From Kandleria vitulina DSM 20405 (GTDB lineage: Bacteria; Bacillota_I; Bacilli_A; Erysipelotrichales; Coprobacillaceae): a stretch of DNA of 64,000 nt. Below the pieces are notes generated by a model. It was given only the letters and a program-made list of their open reading frames with translations, had not been told where the DNA came from and made no database searches. Positions 52,133-61,900 of the stretch are shown piece after piece (position 1 is the stretch's first letter; each line of letters begins with the position of its first letter). The stretch covers positions 43,964 to 107,963 of the forward strand of contig NZ_JNKN01000004.1 in assembly GCF_000702065.1 (NCBI RefSeq), given 5' to 3'. Both the position numbers and the translations under genes were made by a program.

Positions 52133-53009
52133 ACTGATTAATTTCAATTTTAAATTGACAATGGAAACGTTCCCCTTTATTCAAAGTCACAATACCTTCT
52201 TTATCCTTGAACTCTCCATTAAAATCAACATAGTCAGTATGACCTACCCATGGTTCAATAGCCAAGAGTCCACCGACATGGTTGCTTGTCCATAATCCCA
52301 GATGATCAAATCCTTCCATATGGAATACCAATGACTTATCATGATTGATAGATTTCAATGCGACAGATTCACTTTTAAAATGTGGCACAACAATCGCATC
52401 AGAATTAAAGAGTGCCTGTCTTATAAAGAAACGTCTTTCATTTTCAAATAAAGGCTTTAATTCATGTGACATGCCACCTCTTGCAGGATAAATGACCTTT
52501 GATGAAACAGTTTCATTCTGAGAGAACTCTACATAATAATCATTAGCACTTTCCCCTTCCATAAATGGACAAGCGAAAGCAGGATGTCCACCGATCTGGA
52601 ACATGATATGATCATCTCTTTCGTTGACTACTTCAAGATCAGCCTTTAATATATTATCTTCTAATGTATAAGTGACATATAGATCAAAGCTGTAAGGATA
52701 CATTGTTTTGGTTTCTTCGTTTTCATGAAGATGAAAAACAACATGTGTATCATCACTTTCTTCTACTTCATAAACACTATTTCTAGAAAAGCCATGCTGA
52801 TTCATGGAATAAGACTTTCCTTCAATATTTGTCTTGCCGTTCTTTAAAGCTCCTACAATTGGAAATAAGATAGGTGCACTATGTCCCCATAATAAAGGAT
52901 CCTGTTTCCACATATAGTTGATATGATCTTCATTGCCAATCACTTTCGCAATTTCTGCACCCTTAGGATCTAATTCTACCTGTAAATAATTATTTTTTAA
53001 TATCACCAT
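52131..53009 (-). CDS. Aldose 1-epimerase family protein (LacX-like)
   Basis: 292-residue galactose mutarotase-fold protein. LDPKGAEIAKVIG, GHSAPILFPIVGALKNG and MNQHGFSRN with the catalytic His, IGGHPAFACPF with the second His, and GLLAIEPWVGHTDYV with the catalytic Glu are visible. It resembles LacX/YihR, where the sugar is not settled. It follows nagA by two bases, so it may act on amino-sugar-derived or other hexose phosphates (inference). Confidence 0.85.
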   Translation of the reverse strand: MVILKNNYLQVELDPKGAEIAKVIGNEDHINYMWKQDPLLWGHSAPILFPIVGALKNGKTNIEGKSYSMNQHGFSRNSVYEVEESDDTHVVFHLHENEETKTMYPYSFDLYVTYTLEDNILKADLEVVNERDDHIMFQIGGHPAFACPFMEGESANDYYVEFSQNETVSSKVIYPARGGMSHELKPLFENERRFFIRQALFNSDAIVVPHFKSESVALKSINHDKSLVFHMEGFDHLGLWTSNHVGGLLAIEPWVGHTDYVDFNGEFKDKEGIVTLNKGERFHCQFKIEINQ

Positions 53010-53011
53010 TA

Positions 53012-54136
53012 TTATAGCCTTCTTTCTCCATTGATATAAACCTGATTGATAGTAAGATCATCATCAAAGAACACAAAATCCGCCTGACATCCTTTTTCTA
53101 GACGACCTATCTTTTCATTATGAATACAATTGGCTGGATTACGTGATGCACAATTGATTGCTTCACATAAACTCATGCCTAAATGATCACGTGCATTCTT
53201 AATGGCCTCATTCATCGCTACGACACTGCCAGCCAAGGTTCCATCTTTAAGTCTTGCCTGGCCATCTTTTACAAAGACTTCCTGTCCCCCTAAATGATAA
53301 ACGCCATCTTCCATGCTGGCGGCTTCTAATGAATCAGTAATAAGCACAAGATGTTCAGGTCCTTTCATTTTATAAAGAATAGTAGCTGCTGGATAACTGA
53401 CATGAACACCATCAAGAATCAGTTCCGCATAGACATCATGAAGCATGCTTGCACCAACTACTCCAGGATCACGATGTTTCAATGGTGTCATCGCATTATA
53501 AGTATGTGTTGTCGAATTAGCACCAGCTTCTATAGCTTTTAATGCTTCAGTATAAGTAGCATTTGTATGTCCAATAGAGACACTTACTCCCTGACTTGTT
53601 AAATAAGGAATCAGTTCTTTATCTTTTACAACTTCTGGTGCTAAGGTAATCTTCTTGACTAATTCATGATGAGCAGTCAACTTCTTATAATTATCCAAGG
53701 TTGGCTCAATAATACAGTCTTCAGCTTGAGCACCTTTATAGATCTTATTAATAAATGGTCCTTCAAGGTGAACCCCGCCAATCTTGGCTCCTGTTACTTT
53801 ATCCTTCATCTGACTTATGACATCAATAGCTTGAGAAATACGTTCAACAGGCATTGTCATTGTCGTTGGCAAAAAGGTAGTGACACCAGTCTTAAGATGT
53901 GCATTAGAAAGCTGATCAATCGTATCTGTAGTGACATCCATCGTATCAATACCACCACGACCATGGGTATGTATATCTACAAAACCTGGGGAAACGTAGC
54001 TATTGGCAGCATCGATGATTGTTTCATCACAAGGTACACGATTAGAGATTTCTTTAATGATGCCATCTTCAAAATAAAGATTCATATTTACAATCTCATC
54101 TTTGAGAATTAATTTACTATTAATAATACATTCCAT
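53012..54136 (-). CDS. nagA: N-acetylglucosamine-6-phosphate deacetylase
   Basis: 374-residue amidohydrolase that yields glucosamine-6-phosphate and acetate. The metal motif DIHTHGRGGIDTMD is near residue 55, HLEGPFINKIYKGA near 125, IGHTNATYTEA near 188, HTYNAMTPLKHRDPG near 208 and the catalytic Asp in LITDSLEAA near 265. Length is normal. It is co-directional with the epimerase-like gene. No nagB or NAG-specific PTS is in the window. Confidence 0.94.
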   Translation of the reverse strand: MECIINSKLILKDEIVNMNLYFEDGIIKEISNRVPCDETIIDAANSYVSPGFVDIHTHGRGGIDTMDVTTDTIDQLSNAHLKTGVTTFLPTTMTMPVERISQAIDVISQMKDKVTGAKIGGVHLEGPFINKIYKGAQAEDCIIEPTLDNYKKLTAHHELVKKITLAPEVVKDKELIPYLTSQGVSVSIGHTNATYTEALKAIEAGANSTTHTYNAMTPLKHRDPGVVGASMLHDVYAELILDGVHVSYPAATILYKMKGPEHLVLITDSLEAASMEDGVYHLGGQEVFVKDGQARLKDGTLAGSVVAMNEAIKNARDHLGMSLCEAINCASRNPANCIHNEKIGRLEKGCQADFVFFDDDLTINQVYINGERRL

Positions 54137-54207
54137 AAATACTTCCTCCTTTTCATATTATAGCATCTTCATCTTATTAATAGTCACATAATTTCTTTAT
54201 GTGAAAG

Positions 54208-54240
54208 CAAAAAAGAAGGATATGAATTTCATATCCTTCT
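54208..54240 (-). terminator. Terminator of the nusA-infB-rbfA operon
   Basis: AGAAGGATATGAA (54214-54226) and TTCATATCCTTCT (54228-54240) form a perfect 13-bp stem followed by a - strand T6 run just after rbfA. Confidence 0.85.
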
Positions 54241-54246
54241 CATCAA

Positions 54247-54582
54247 TTATTTTTTATTAAGGTTGGCAAGTAATTCTTCAATGTGATTACCGTATTCAAG
54301 TGATTCATCCTTCACAAAGTTAAGTTCAGGACATTTACGTACATTTAATTTTTTAGATAACTGAGAACGAATAAATCCTTTAGATCTCTGTAATGCTTCT
54401 AGACCACGTTTAGAATGATTCATAAATGTAACATAGACTTTTGCATAAGAAAGATCATTAGTAACTTCTACTGCTGTAATTGTACAGTTCTTTACAAGTG
54501 GATCTTTTACTTCATTTCTTAAGATTAAAGATAATTCTCTAAGAATAAAAGTATTCATTCTTTCTGTTTTAATTTTTTTCAT
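54247..54582 (-). CDS. rbfA: Ribosome-binding factor A
   Basis: 111-residue KH-like protein that binds the 30S subunit during 16S 5' end maturation, needed in cold. TERMNTFILRELSLILRNEVKDP and SYAKVYVTFMNHSKRGLEAL are typical, and RKCPELNFVKDESLEYGNHIEELL ends it. The start overlaps the infB stop. Last gene of the operon. Confidence 0.94.
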   Translation of the reverse strand: MKKIKTERMNTFILRELSLILRNEVKDPLVKNCTITAVEVTNDLSYAKVYVTFMNHSKRGLEALQRSKGFIRSQLSKKLNVRKCPELNFVKDESLEYGNHIEELLANLNKK

Positions 54583-56432
54583 TAGTCGCGTTCAACTTCT
54601 TCCATGATATAACCTTCAACGATATCTCCTTCTTTGATATCATTGTAGTTTTCAATAGTTAAACCACATTCAAATCCCTGTGCCACTTCTTTTGCATCAT
54701 CCTTGAAACGTTTAAGTGAACCAAGTTTACCTTCATAAACAACAACACCCTGACGAATCAATCTGACACCACAATCTCTTCTGATAAAACCATCAGTGAC
54801 ATAACATCCAGCGATGTTACCGATACGTGATACCTTGTAGATTGTTCTAATTTCTGCTTCACCAGTAACCTTTTCTTCATATTCTGGAGCAAGCATACCC
54901 TTCATAGCAGATTCAATTTCTTCAACCATCTTATAGATGATATTGTGAAGTCTGATTTCAACACCTTCTTCTTCAGCCTTACGTCTAACGTTAGCATCAG
55001 GACGAACGTTGAAACCATAGATAATTGCACGTGATGCACTTGCAAGAAGAACATCAGATTCAGAAATAGCACCTACTGTAGAACGGATAACATTAACCTT
55101 TGCACCTTCAATATCAATCTTTTCAAGTGAACCCTTAACAGCTTCTGCAGTACCGTTTACGTCCGCTTTAACAATGACATTCAAGTTAGCGACTTCACCA
55201 TCTTTGATATGGTTGAATAAGTCATCAAGTGACATAGCACTTGTCGCATTTCTTTCTTTTTCCTGCTTGATCTTAGCACGTTCTTCACCGATATGACGCG
55301 CTTCTTTTTCAGATTCAAATACCATAAAACGATCTCCTGCTTCAGGAACATCATTTAAACCAGTAATTTCCACTGGAGTAGCAGGTGCCGCCTTCTTGAT
55401 AGGCTTTCCTGTATCATCAAGCATCTGTCTTACTCTACCGAAAGTAGAACCAACAACAATTGGATCACCAGTTCTTAAAGTACCATTCTGTACTAATAAA
55501 GTAGCAACTGGACCTCTACCTTTATCTAGACGACCTTCAATGACTGTACCATAAGCATAACGTTTAGGGTTAGCTTTTAATTCAGACATTTCTGCTACAA
55601 TAGTAATTGTTTCAAGAAGTTCCTGAATACCAATTCCTTTTTTAGCTGAAATGTTGCAGTATACAACATCTCCACCCCAGTCTTCTGGCATAAGACCAAG
55701 TTCAGCTACTTCAGCCTTGATTCTTTCAGGATCTGCGCCTTCTTTATCAATCTTATTAACTGCAACAATGATAGGTACACCAGCAGCCTTAGCATGATCT
55801 ACCGCTTCTCTTGTCTGAGGCATTACACCATCATCAGCTGCAACAACGATAATAACAATATCAGTAACCTGAGCACCACGAGCACGCATGGCAGTGAATG
55901 CTTCATGACCTGGAGTATCTAAGAAAGTGATCTTCTTTCCATTAACTGGAACCTGATAAGCCCCAATATGCTGAGTGATACCACCAAATTCACCCTCAAC
56001 GACCTTAGACTGTCTGATTCTATCAAGTAATGTTGTTTTACCATGATCGACATGTCCCATAATTGTAACAACTGGTGGACATGTTTCAAGATCAGCAGGA
56101 TCATCATTGATTTCAAGATCTTCAAAGTTCAATTCAGTAACCTTTACTGTCTTCTTAGCTTCATATCCATATTCAAGACAAATTAATTCTACCTGTTCAT
56201 CAGTCAATGATGAATTGATAGTGACCATTGTCCCAAGCATAAATAACACTTTAATGACATTGGCAGGTGTCTGTCCAATCTTTTCAGCTAATTCTTCTAC
56301 TGTGATGCCATCTTCATATTCAACAATGCCATCATTTAAGATTTTCTTTTCTTCTTTCTTGTTAGGAAAGTTGGAAACCATCTTCTTTTTTCTATTATTT
56401 CCCTTTTTCTTTACAATTTTCTTCTTTGCCAT
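54582..56432 (-). CDS. infB: Translation initiation factor IF-2, short form
   Basis: 616 residues. After a short Lys-rich N-terminus, the IF2 N-domain [23 protein letters not shown] appears, then the GTPase G1 [10 protein letters not shown] near residue 125, G3 DTPGHEAF, G4 [10 protein letters not shown], and the C-terminal fMet-tRNA-binding region. The N-terminal extension of E. coli or even Bacillus (716 aa) is much reduced, a form seen in Mollicutes and Erysipelotrichia. Placed between ylxQ and rbfA as usual. Confidence 0.96.
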   Translation of the reverse strand: MAKKKIVKKKGNNRKKKMVSNFPNKKEEKKILNDGIVEYEDGITVEELAEKIGQTPANVIKVLFMLGTMVTINSSLTDEQVELICLEYGYEAKKTVKVTELNFEDLEINDDPADLETCPPVVTIMGHVDHGKTTLLDRIRQSKVVEGEFGGITQHIGAYQVPVNGKKITFLDTPGHEAFTAMRARGAQVTDIVIIVVAADDGVMPQTREAVDHAKAAGVPIIVAVNKIDKEGADPERIKAEVAELGLMPEDWGGDVVYCNISAKKGIGIQELLETITIVAEMSELKANPKRYAYGTVIEGRLDKGRGPVATLLVQNGTLRTGDPIVVGSTFGRVRQMLDDTGKPIKKAAPATPVEITGLNDVPEAGDRFMVFESEKEARHIGEERAKIKQEKERNATSAMSLDDLFNHIKDGEVANLNVIVKADVNGTAEAVKGSLEKIDIEGAKVNVIRSTVGAISESDVLLASASRAIIYGFNVRPDANVRRKAEEEGVEIRLHNIIYKMVEEIESAMKGMLAPEYEEKVTGEAEIRTIYKVSRIGNIAGCYVTDGFIRRDCGVRLIRQGVVVYEGKLGSLKRFKDDAKEVAQGFECGLTIENYNDIKEGDIVEGYIMEEVERD

Positions 56433-56434
56433 AA

Positions 56435-56740
56435 TTAACCTCCTAACTTTTCTTTAAGCTTCTTCGCAAAGCCCTGGTCTTCAATCGCAATAGCCATACG
56501 ATTAATTTTACCAATTGCCTGCGATAATTCTGCACTTGTTCCCCATTCCATAATGTCCACTTCATAGAAGGCACATTTGTCATGGAACTTCTTTTTCGTA
56601 TTAGGACCAGCATCTTCAGCGACAATCACAAGCTTGGCAGTCTTTGATTGCACAGCCTTCAAAGCTGATTCACCAGTAGAGAGTTTTCTTGCTCTTTCTG
56701 CAAGTCCTAGAAAATTTAAGATATTTTGTTTATTTTGCAT
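56435..56740 (-). CDS. L7Ae-family RNA-binding protein (YlxQ)
   Basis: 101-residue L7Ae/L30e-fold protein. [19 protein letters not shown] and [16 protein letters not shown] are the conserved RNA-binding elements. It overlaps ylxR by 11 bp and lies two bases before infB, the standard nusA-ylxR-ylxQ-infB order. YlxQ binds structured RNA; its in vivo target is unclear. Confidence 0.9.
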   Translation of the reverse strand: MQNKQNILNFLGLAERARKLSTGESALKAVQSKTAKLVIVAEDAGPNTKKKFHDKCAFYEVDIMEWGTSAELSQAIGKINRMAIAIEDQGFAKKLKEKLGG

Positions 56741-56984
56741 ATTTTAATAGTTCTTCGTAGATTTCATCAGGAACTTCAATTCCTAGTGTACGATTAAGAA
56801 CACCTTTCTTTTTTGCAAGCGCAATAGCTTCCTCAGATTTCTTCAAGTAAGCACCGCGCCCATTCTGTTTTCCTGTTGGATCTACAAAAACGTCTCCCTC
56901 TTTATTTTTCACAACGCGAATCAGTTCCTTCTTAGGAAGCTGTTCCCCAGTTGCTACACATCTTCTTAAAGGTATTTTTTTCAT
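56730..56984 (-). CDS. YlxR/RnpM family RNA-binding protein
   Basis: 84-residue DUF448 protein. RRCVATGEQLPKKELIRVV and DPTGKQNGRGAYLKK hold the conserved Cys, the GRGAY motif and basic surface. Bacillus YlxR (RnpM) binds and modulates RNase P RNA. The usual second and third Cys are reduced to one, as is common. Co-operonic with nusA. Confidence 0.92.
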   Translation of the reverse strand: MKKIPLRRCVATGEQLPKKELIRVVKNKEGDVFVDPTGKQNGRGAYLKKSEEAIALAKKKGVLNRTLGIEVPDEIYEELLKYAK

Positions 56985-56995
56985 AAGATCACCTA

Positions 56996-58357
56996 TTAAT
57001 CATAATACTTGTCATATTCATCATAATCAATGTCTTCATCGAACTTTGGATCATATTCAGGTTCATTTTCTTCTTCAAAAGCTTCATCTTCTTCAGCAAT
57101 AACCTTTACATAATCAGTATCTTCTTCTTCATGTTCTTCTCTTAAAGCTTCAATATCAACATTGATTGATTCTTCTTCATCAAAAGATTCTTCATCAAAT
57201 GATTCAGCTACTAAAGCATCATCCTGATGAGTTTCTTCCATAGCTGCAAGCAATTCATTGTTCATTGCTTCATCAGCATCAAGATCAATACCTTCTTCAG
57301 CAATTTCACTTTCAGACTTGATATCAATCTTCCATCCAGTAAGTCTTACAGCCAATCTTGCATTCTGACCTCTCTTACCGATAGCCAATGATAACTGATT
57401 ATCTGGAACAACAACTAATGCGCTGTTTTCTTCTTCATTGATCTTAACAGTAGCTACCTGAGCTGGAGATAAAGCATTAGAGATGAATGTAATAGGATCT
57501 TCATCCCAAGAAATAATATCAATCATTTCTCCATTAAGTTCAGTCACAACATTTCTAACACGAGTTCCCTTAGGACCTACACAAGCTCCGATTGGATCGA
57601 TATCTTCATTATCAGTAAATACCGCAATCTTGCTACGTTCACCAGGTTCTCTTGAAACAGATTTGATCTCAACAGTTCCATCATAGATTTCAGGAACTTC
57701 CATTTCAAATAATCTCTTAACAAGACCAGGTTCAGTTCTTGATACACCAATATGTGTACCCTTAGTTGTCTTTTCAACATCACTTACATAAACCTTAAGA
57801 TGCTGACCTTCATTGATCACTTCTCCAGGAATCTGAGCATTAAGAGGAAGCAATGCTCCAGTTTTACCAATATTGATAATGGCAAATCTTTCTTCTACAC
57901 GATCAACAATACCAGTAATGATATCATCTTTCTTATCTACATATTCATTATAAAGTGCTTCTTTTTCAGCTTCTCTGATCTTCTGACGTAGAATCTGCTT
58001 AGTCTGAATGGCAGCTAGACGACCAAATACTTCAGGAGATACTTCAGTAATAACATCATCCCCTACTTCATATTTAGGATCAATTTCTTTTGCTTCTTCT
58101 TCAGATAATTCATAATCTTCATCCATGACATCATCAACGACATGTTTGATTTCAAATAATCTGATTTTTCCTGTCTCTTCATCAATTTCAACATTAACAA
58201 TTGAATCAGGACCAAGATAGTTCTTCTTATATGATTTTTCCAACGCTTCCTTTAAAGCATCAAGAACAGTTGCTTTTGTAATGCCTCTTTCTTCTTCAAG
58301 TGCATCAAGTGCTTTAATAAATGCTTTAGTTGCAGCATCCACTTTTTTTCTAGCCAT
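56996..58357 (-). CDS. nusA: Transcription factor NusA with acidic C-terminal tail
   Basis: 453 residues. The N-terminal RNAP-binding domain (~1-130) is followed by S1 (ITGIVDRVEERFAIINIG region), KH1 (IGACVGPKGTRVRNV) and KH2 (LAIGKRGQNARLAVRLTGWKIDI). Beyond residue ~350 the protein is a ~100-residue acidic tail ending EYDKYYD, longer than in Bacillus (371 aa). The tail may mimic the acidic repeats of E. coli NusA or contact the RNAP alpha subunit (inference). Confidence 0.95.
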   Translation of the reverse strand: MARKKVDAATKAFIKALDALEEERGITKATVLDALKEALEKSYKKNYLGPDSIVNVEIDEETGKIRLFEIKHVVDDVMDEDYELSEEEAKEIDPKYEVGDDVITEVSPEVFGRLAAIQTKQILRQKIREAEKEALYNEYVDKKDDIITGIVDRVEERFAIINIGKTGALLPLNAQIPGEVINEGQHLKVYVSDVEKTTKGTHIGVSRTEPGLVKRLFEMEVPEIYDGTVEIKSVSREPGERSKIAVFTDNEDIDPIGACVGPKGTRVRNVVTELNGEMIDIISWDEDPITFISNALSPAQVATVKINEEENSALVVVPDNQLSLAIGKRGQNARLAVRLTGWKIDIKSESEIAEEGIDLDADEAMNNELLAAMEETHQDDALVAESFDEESFDEEESINVDIEALREEHEEEDTDYVKVIAEEDEAFEEENEPEYDPKFDEDIDYDEYDKYYD

Positions 58358-58373
58358 TATTCAATAATCCTCC

Positions 58374-58835
58374 TTAAAACTTAACAGCCAATCTTATGAA
58401 ACGTACATTATCATAAGGAATCTCAATTTTCTTTTTTCTTCCTTTCACAAAATACTGTAAAAGAATGATTTCATTTTCTGCTGAAAGAATAGTACCTTCT
58501 ACTTCATGCATACCTTCCTTAGGATCCTTGAAGTCAATGTGAACATACGAATCAACATTTTCAACAACTTTTTCCCATGTTCTCAAAGGCTTCTCAATCC
58601 CCGGTGATGACACTTCAAGATAATATTCATCCTTGATGACATCAATTTCATCAAGCTTTTCACTGACAGCTTCACTGACAGCAACGCAAGTATCCATATC
58701 TAAGTTATCTCCATTCTTTTCAATGTAGACACGAAGATACATCTCTCCTGCTTCTTTTTCATAGACAAGATCATCTAAATAACAATCCTGTGCTTCAATT
58801 AATGGAACAATTGCAAGTTTGATTTTTTCTAGCAT
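58374..58835 (-). CDS. rimP: Ribosome maturation factor RimP
   Basis: 153 residues. It binds S12 and helps 30S assembly. DLVYEKEAGEMYLRVYIEK, CVAVSEAVSEKLDE and YYLEVSSPGIEKPLRT identify the family, with the Sm-like C-terminal domain near 95-150. GGAGGT precedes the ATG. First gene of the rimP-nusA-ylxR-ylxQ-infB-rbfA operon. Confidence 0.95.
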   Translation of the reverse strand: MLEKIKLAIVPLIEAQDCYLDDLVYEKEAGEMYLRVYIEKNGDNLDMDTCVAVSEAVSEKLDEIDVIKDEYYLEVSSPGIEKPLRTWEKVVENVDSYVHIDFKDPKEGMHEVEGTILSAENEIILLQYFVKGRKKKIEIPYDNVRFIRLAVKF

Positions 58836-58856
58836 AAAACCTCCAGTTCAATAAAT

Positions 58857-58880
58857 AACGAGAGGGTCGCCCCTCTCGTT
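58857..58880 (-). terminator. Hairpin between polC and rimP
   Basis: AACGAGAGGG (58857-58866) and CCCTCTCGTT (58871-58880) form a perfect 10-bp GC-rich stem with a TCGC loop. The T-tract (TTATTTATT) is interrupted, so it may be a terminator or a partial attenuator. Confidence 0.7.
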
Positions 58881-58917
58881 GTAATCTTATCACAAGAACA
58901 CTATAGCATAATTAATA

Positions 58918-61900
58918 CTACAAGTCAAATATAGATAACTGATCACTTTCAGATAAATGATCAAGCACGCCCATACGACTTAATGTCTCGATATGTGTAT
59001 TAGAAAGCTTTGTACGCTTCTTGACATCTTCCACAGAAGTAAACTCATGTTCATTTCTCGCCGCAATCACTGTATCCCCTACAGAATCACCAAGACCATC
59101 AATAGATGTAAATGGTGGAACAATCGCAAATGGATCATCTTTATCTAAAGTAAAGGAACGAGAATCACTCTTATCTAAAGATAATGGTGAAAAATGATAG
59201 CCACGATCAAACATTTCCATGCATACTTCAAAAACTGTAATCAATGCTTCATCCTTATTTGAAGTCTTGTTTTCAGACTTCAAATGAAGAATTTCCTGAT
59301 ATCTATTCCATGTTGCTTCTTTCCCATTGATCATTGTCTCAATCTCATAGGCATCACAACGTGTTGTAAAATAGACCGTATAATATTCTCTAGGATAATA
59401 AAGTTTCCACCAGGCAATACGCAAAGCAGAATATACATACGCTGCCGCATGGGCCTTAGGGAACATGTATTTAATCTTCAAACAAGAATCAATATACCAT
59501 TGTGGAACATTGTTCTTCTGCATAAGTTCCACATATCCCTTATCAGGGAAGACTTTTGGTGCTTTCCCTTTACGGGTAACTTCCATGATATCAAAAGCGT
59601 CCTTGTTAGGAAGACCTTTTTCAATAAGATAAACCATGATATCATCACGACACCCAATGACATTGGACAATGTACAAGTTCCCGTCTTGATCAAGGTTTC
59701 CGCATTTCCCAAGTAAACATCAGTACCATGGGACAACCCAGAAATAATGACAAGGTCATTGAATGACTTAGGCTGAGTTGCATCAAGCATACTGCGGACA
59801 AAACGCGTACCGAATTCAGGAAGACCAATAGCCCCACTCTTGCAGTTCATATAAGACAGATCAATACCTAATGCCTTAGAGCTTGTAAATAGACTCATGA
59901 CATAAGGATCATTAGTAGGAATAGTCATTGGATCAATTCCTGTTAAATCCTGTAGTTTACGTGTAACAGTAGGATCGACATGTCCTAAGATATCGAATTT
60001 AAGAACGTTGTCATGGATCTTATGGAAATCGAAGTGCGTTGTCTTCCATGCTGCATTGACATCATCAGCTGGATACTGATATGGCGTGAAGTCAAAGACT
60101 TCCATATCATCTGGAATAACGATAATGCCGGCTGGATGCTGTCCAGTTGTACGTTTAACACCCTGACATCCGTCTGCAAGACGCTGCAGTTCCGCACCGC
60201 TGATGGTATCTTCGATACCTAAACGTTCAGCATACGCTTTAGCATAACCATAGGCTGTCTTTTCAGCGACAGTGGCAATGGTACCGGCTCTAAAGGAATG
60301 AGCTTCTCCAAAGATTTTTCGACAGAAGGCATGTGCCTTTGGCTGATATTCACCTGAGAAGTTCAGATCGATATCTGGAACCTTGTCCCCGTTGAATCCA
60401 AGGAAGGTTTCGAATGGAATATTATGTCCATCACCTTTCATATATGTACCACAGACCGGACAGCGTTTATCTGGTAAATCGAATCCGTTGGCAATCTCAC
60501 CATCTTCAAAGAACTCAGAATGCTGACAATGTGGACAACGGTAATGTGGCGGCAATGGATTCACTTCAGATATACCTGACATTGTGGCTGCAAACGAAGA
60601 TCCAACGGAGCCTCGTGAACCTACTAAGTAACCATCATCATTGGATGCATGAACTAGGAGTGCAGATATATAGTAGATAACGGCGAATCCATGTTTGATG
60701 ATACTTGACACTTCTCTTTCAAGTCTCTTTTCAACAACTTCAGGAAGCTCCTTACCGTAAAGACGATGAGCTGTATCATAACAAAGATCCTTGAACTTCT
60801 GATCTACGTTTTCAATGTGTGGTGGATACAGCTTATCTTTAACAACCTGAATCTCATCATCACAAAGATCAGCAATCTTATTGGTATTTGTAACAACATA
60901 CTCATAAGTCTCTTCATCACTCAAATAAGGGAACAGCTTCAACATTTCATCTGTTGTTCTAAAATAACAATCAGGAGTCAATGCCTTTGGATCCCCTCTT
61001 ACAAGAAGTGGATGAGGACGACCATTGATCTGCAGCTTATCATTGGAAATAAAGACATCCCTAAAAATCTTATCACTTGGATTTAAGAAATGAACATCCC
61101 CTGTTGCGACAATGATCTTTCCTTCTTCCTTGGCTACCTGAATAATACGTTCATAGATCTTCTGAATATCTTCCAATGATTCATAGCGATGTCTATAGAC
61201 AAGACATTCAGCATTCACCAATGGCTGTATTTCAATATAATCATAGAAACGAATTTCTTCACGTAATTCTTCAATATTTCTTGTAGCAGCAATTTCAAAG
61301 ACCTTCGAGTTAAGACATGATGAACCATAAAGCAAGCCATCACGATAATGTTCTAGTTCAGCTCTAGGAATACGTTCACTTCGATAGAAGTACTTTGTAT
61401 TAGCCAAAGAAATAATTCTAAACATATTCTTTAATCCATCATGCGTCTTGGCGATAGCGGTCATATGATAAGGGAAAGCATGCTTATAGCTTTCTTCAAT
61501 AGGAAGATCATTGATCTCATTGACATCCTGGATGCCTCTCTTCTTCATATCTTCCACCATACTGTTAAAAGCTAACCCCAATACTTCCGCATCATAGTCA
61601 GCACGGTGTGCTTCTTCCCCATCATAAGGAATCTTATAATAATTACATACTGCTCCTAATCGATAAGAACGCATCAAAGGAATAAGATGTCTAGCTAGAG
61701 GAAGCGAATCAATCCAGGTATTTTGAATTGGTTCTTGTCCCATATTGCGTAGATCCTTATCAAGCATACCAATATCGAATTTACCATTATGCGCTACAAG
61801 CAGATGATCACCAAAGAATTCAAGAATCTTAGGCATAAGCTCTTCGATAGTAGGTGCATGCTTGATATCTTCATTGGTAATACTTGTCAACTCCGAAATC

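Noticed and set aside
53666-54112. 148-codon + strand frame
   Set aside because: Opposite nagA, whose active-site motifs are all intact; no ribosome site.
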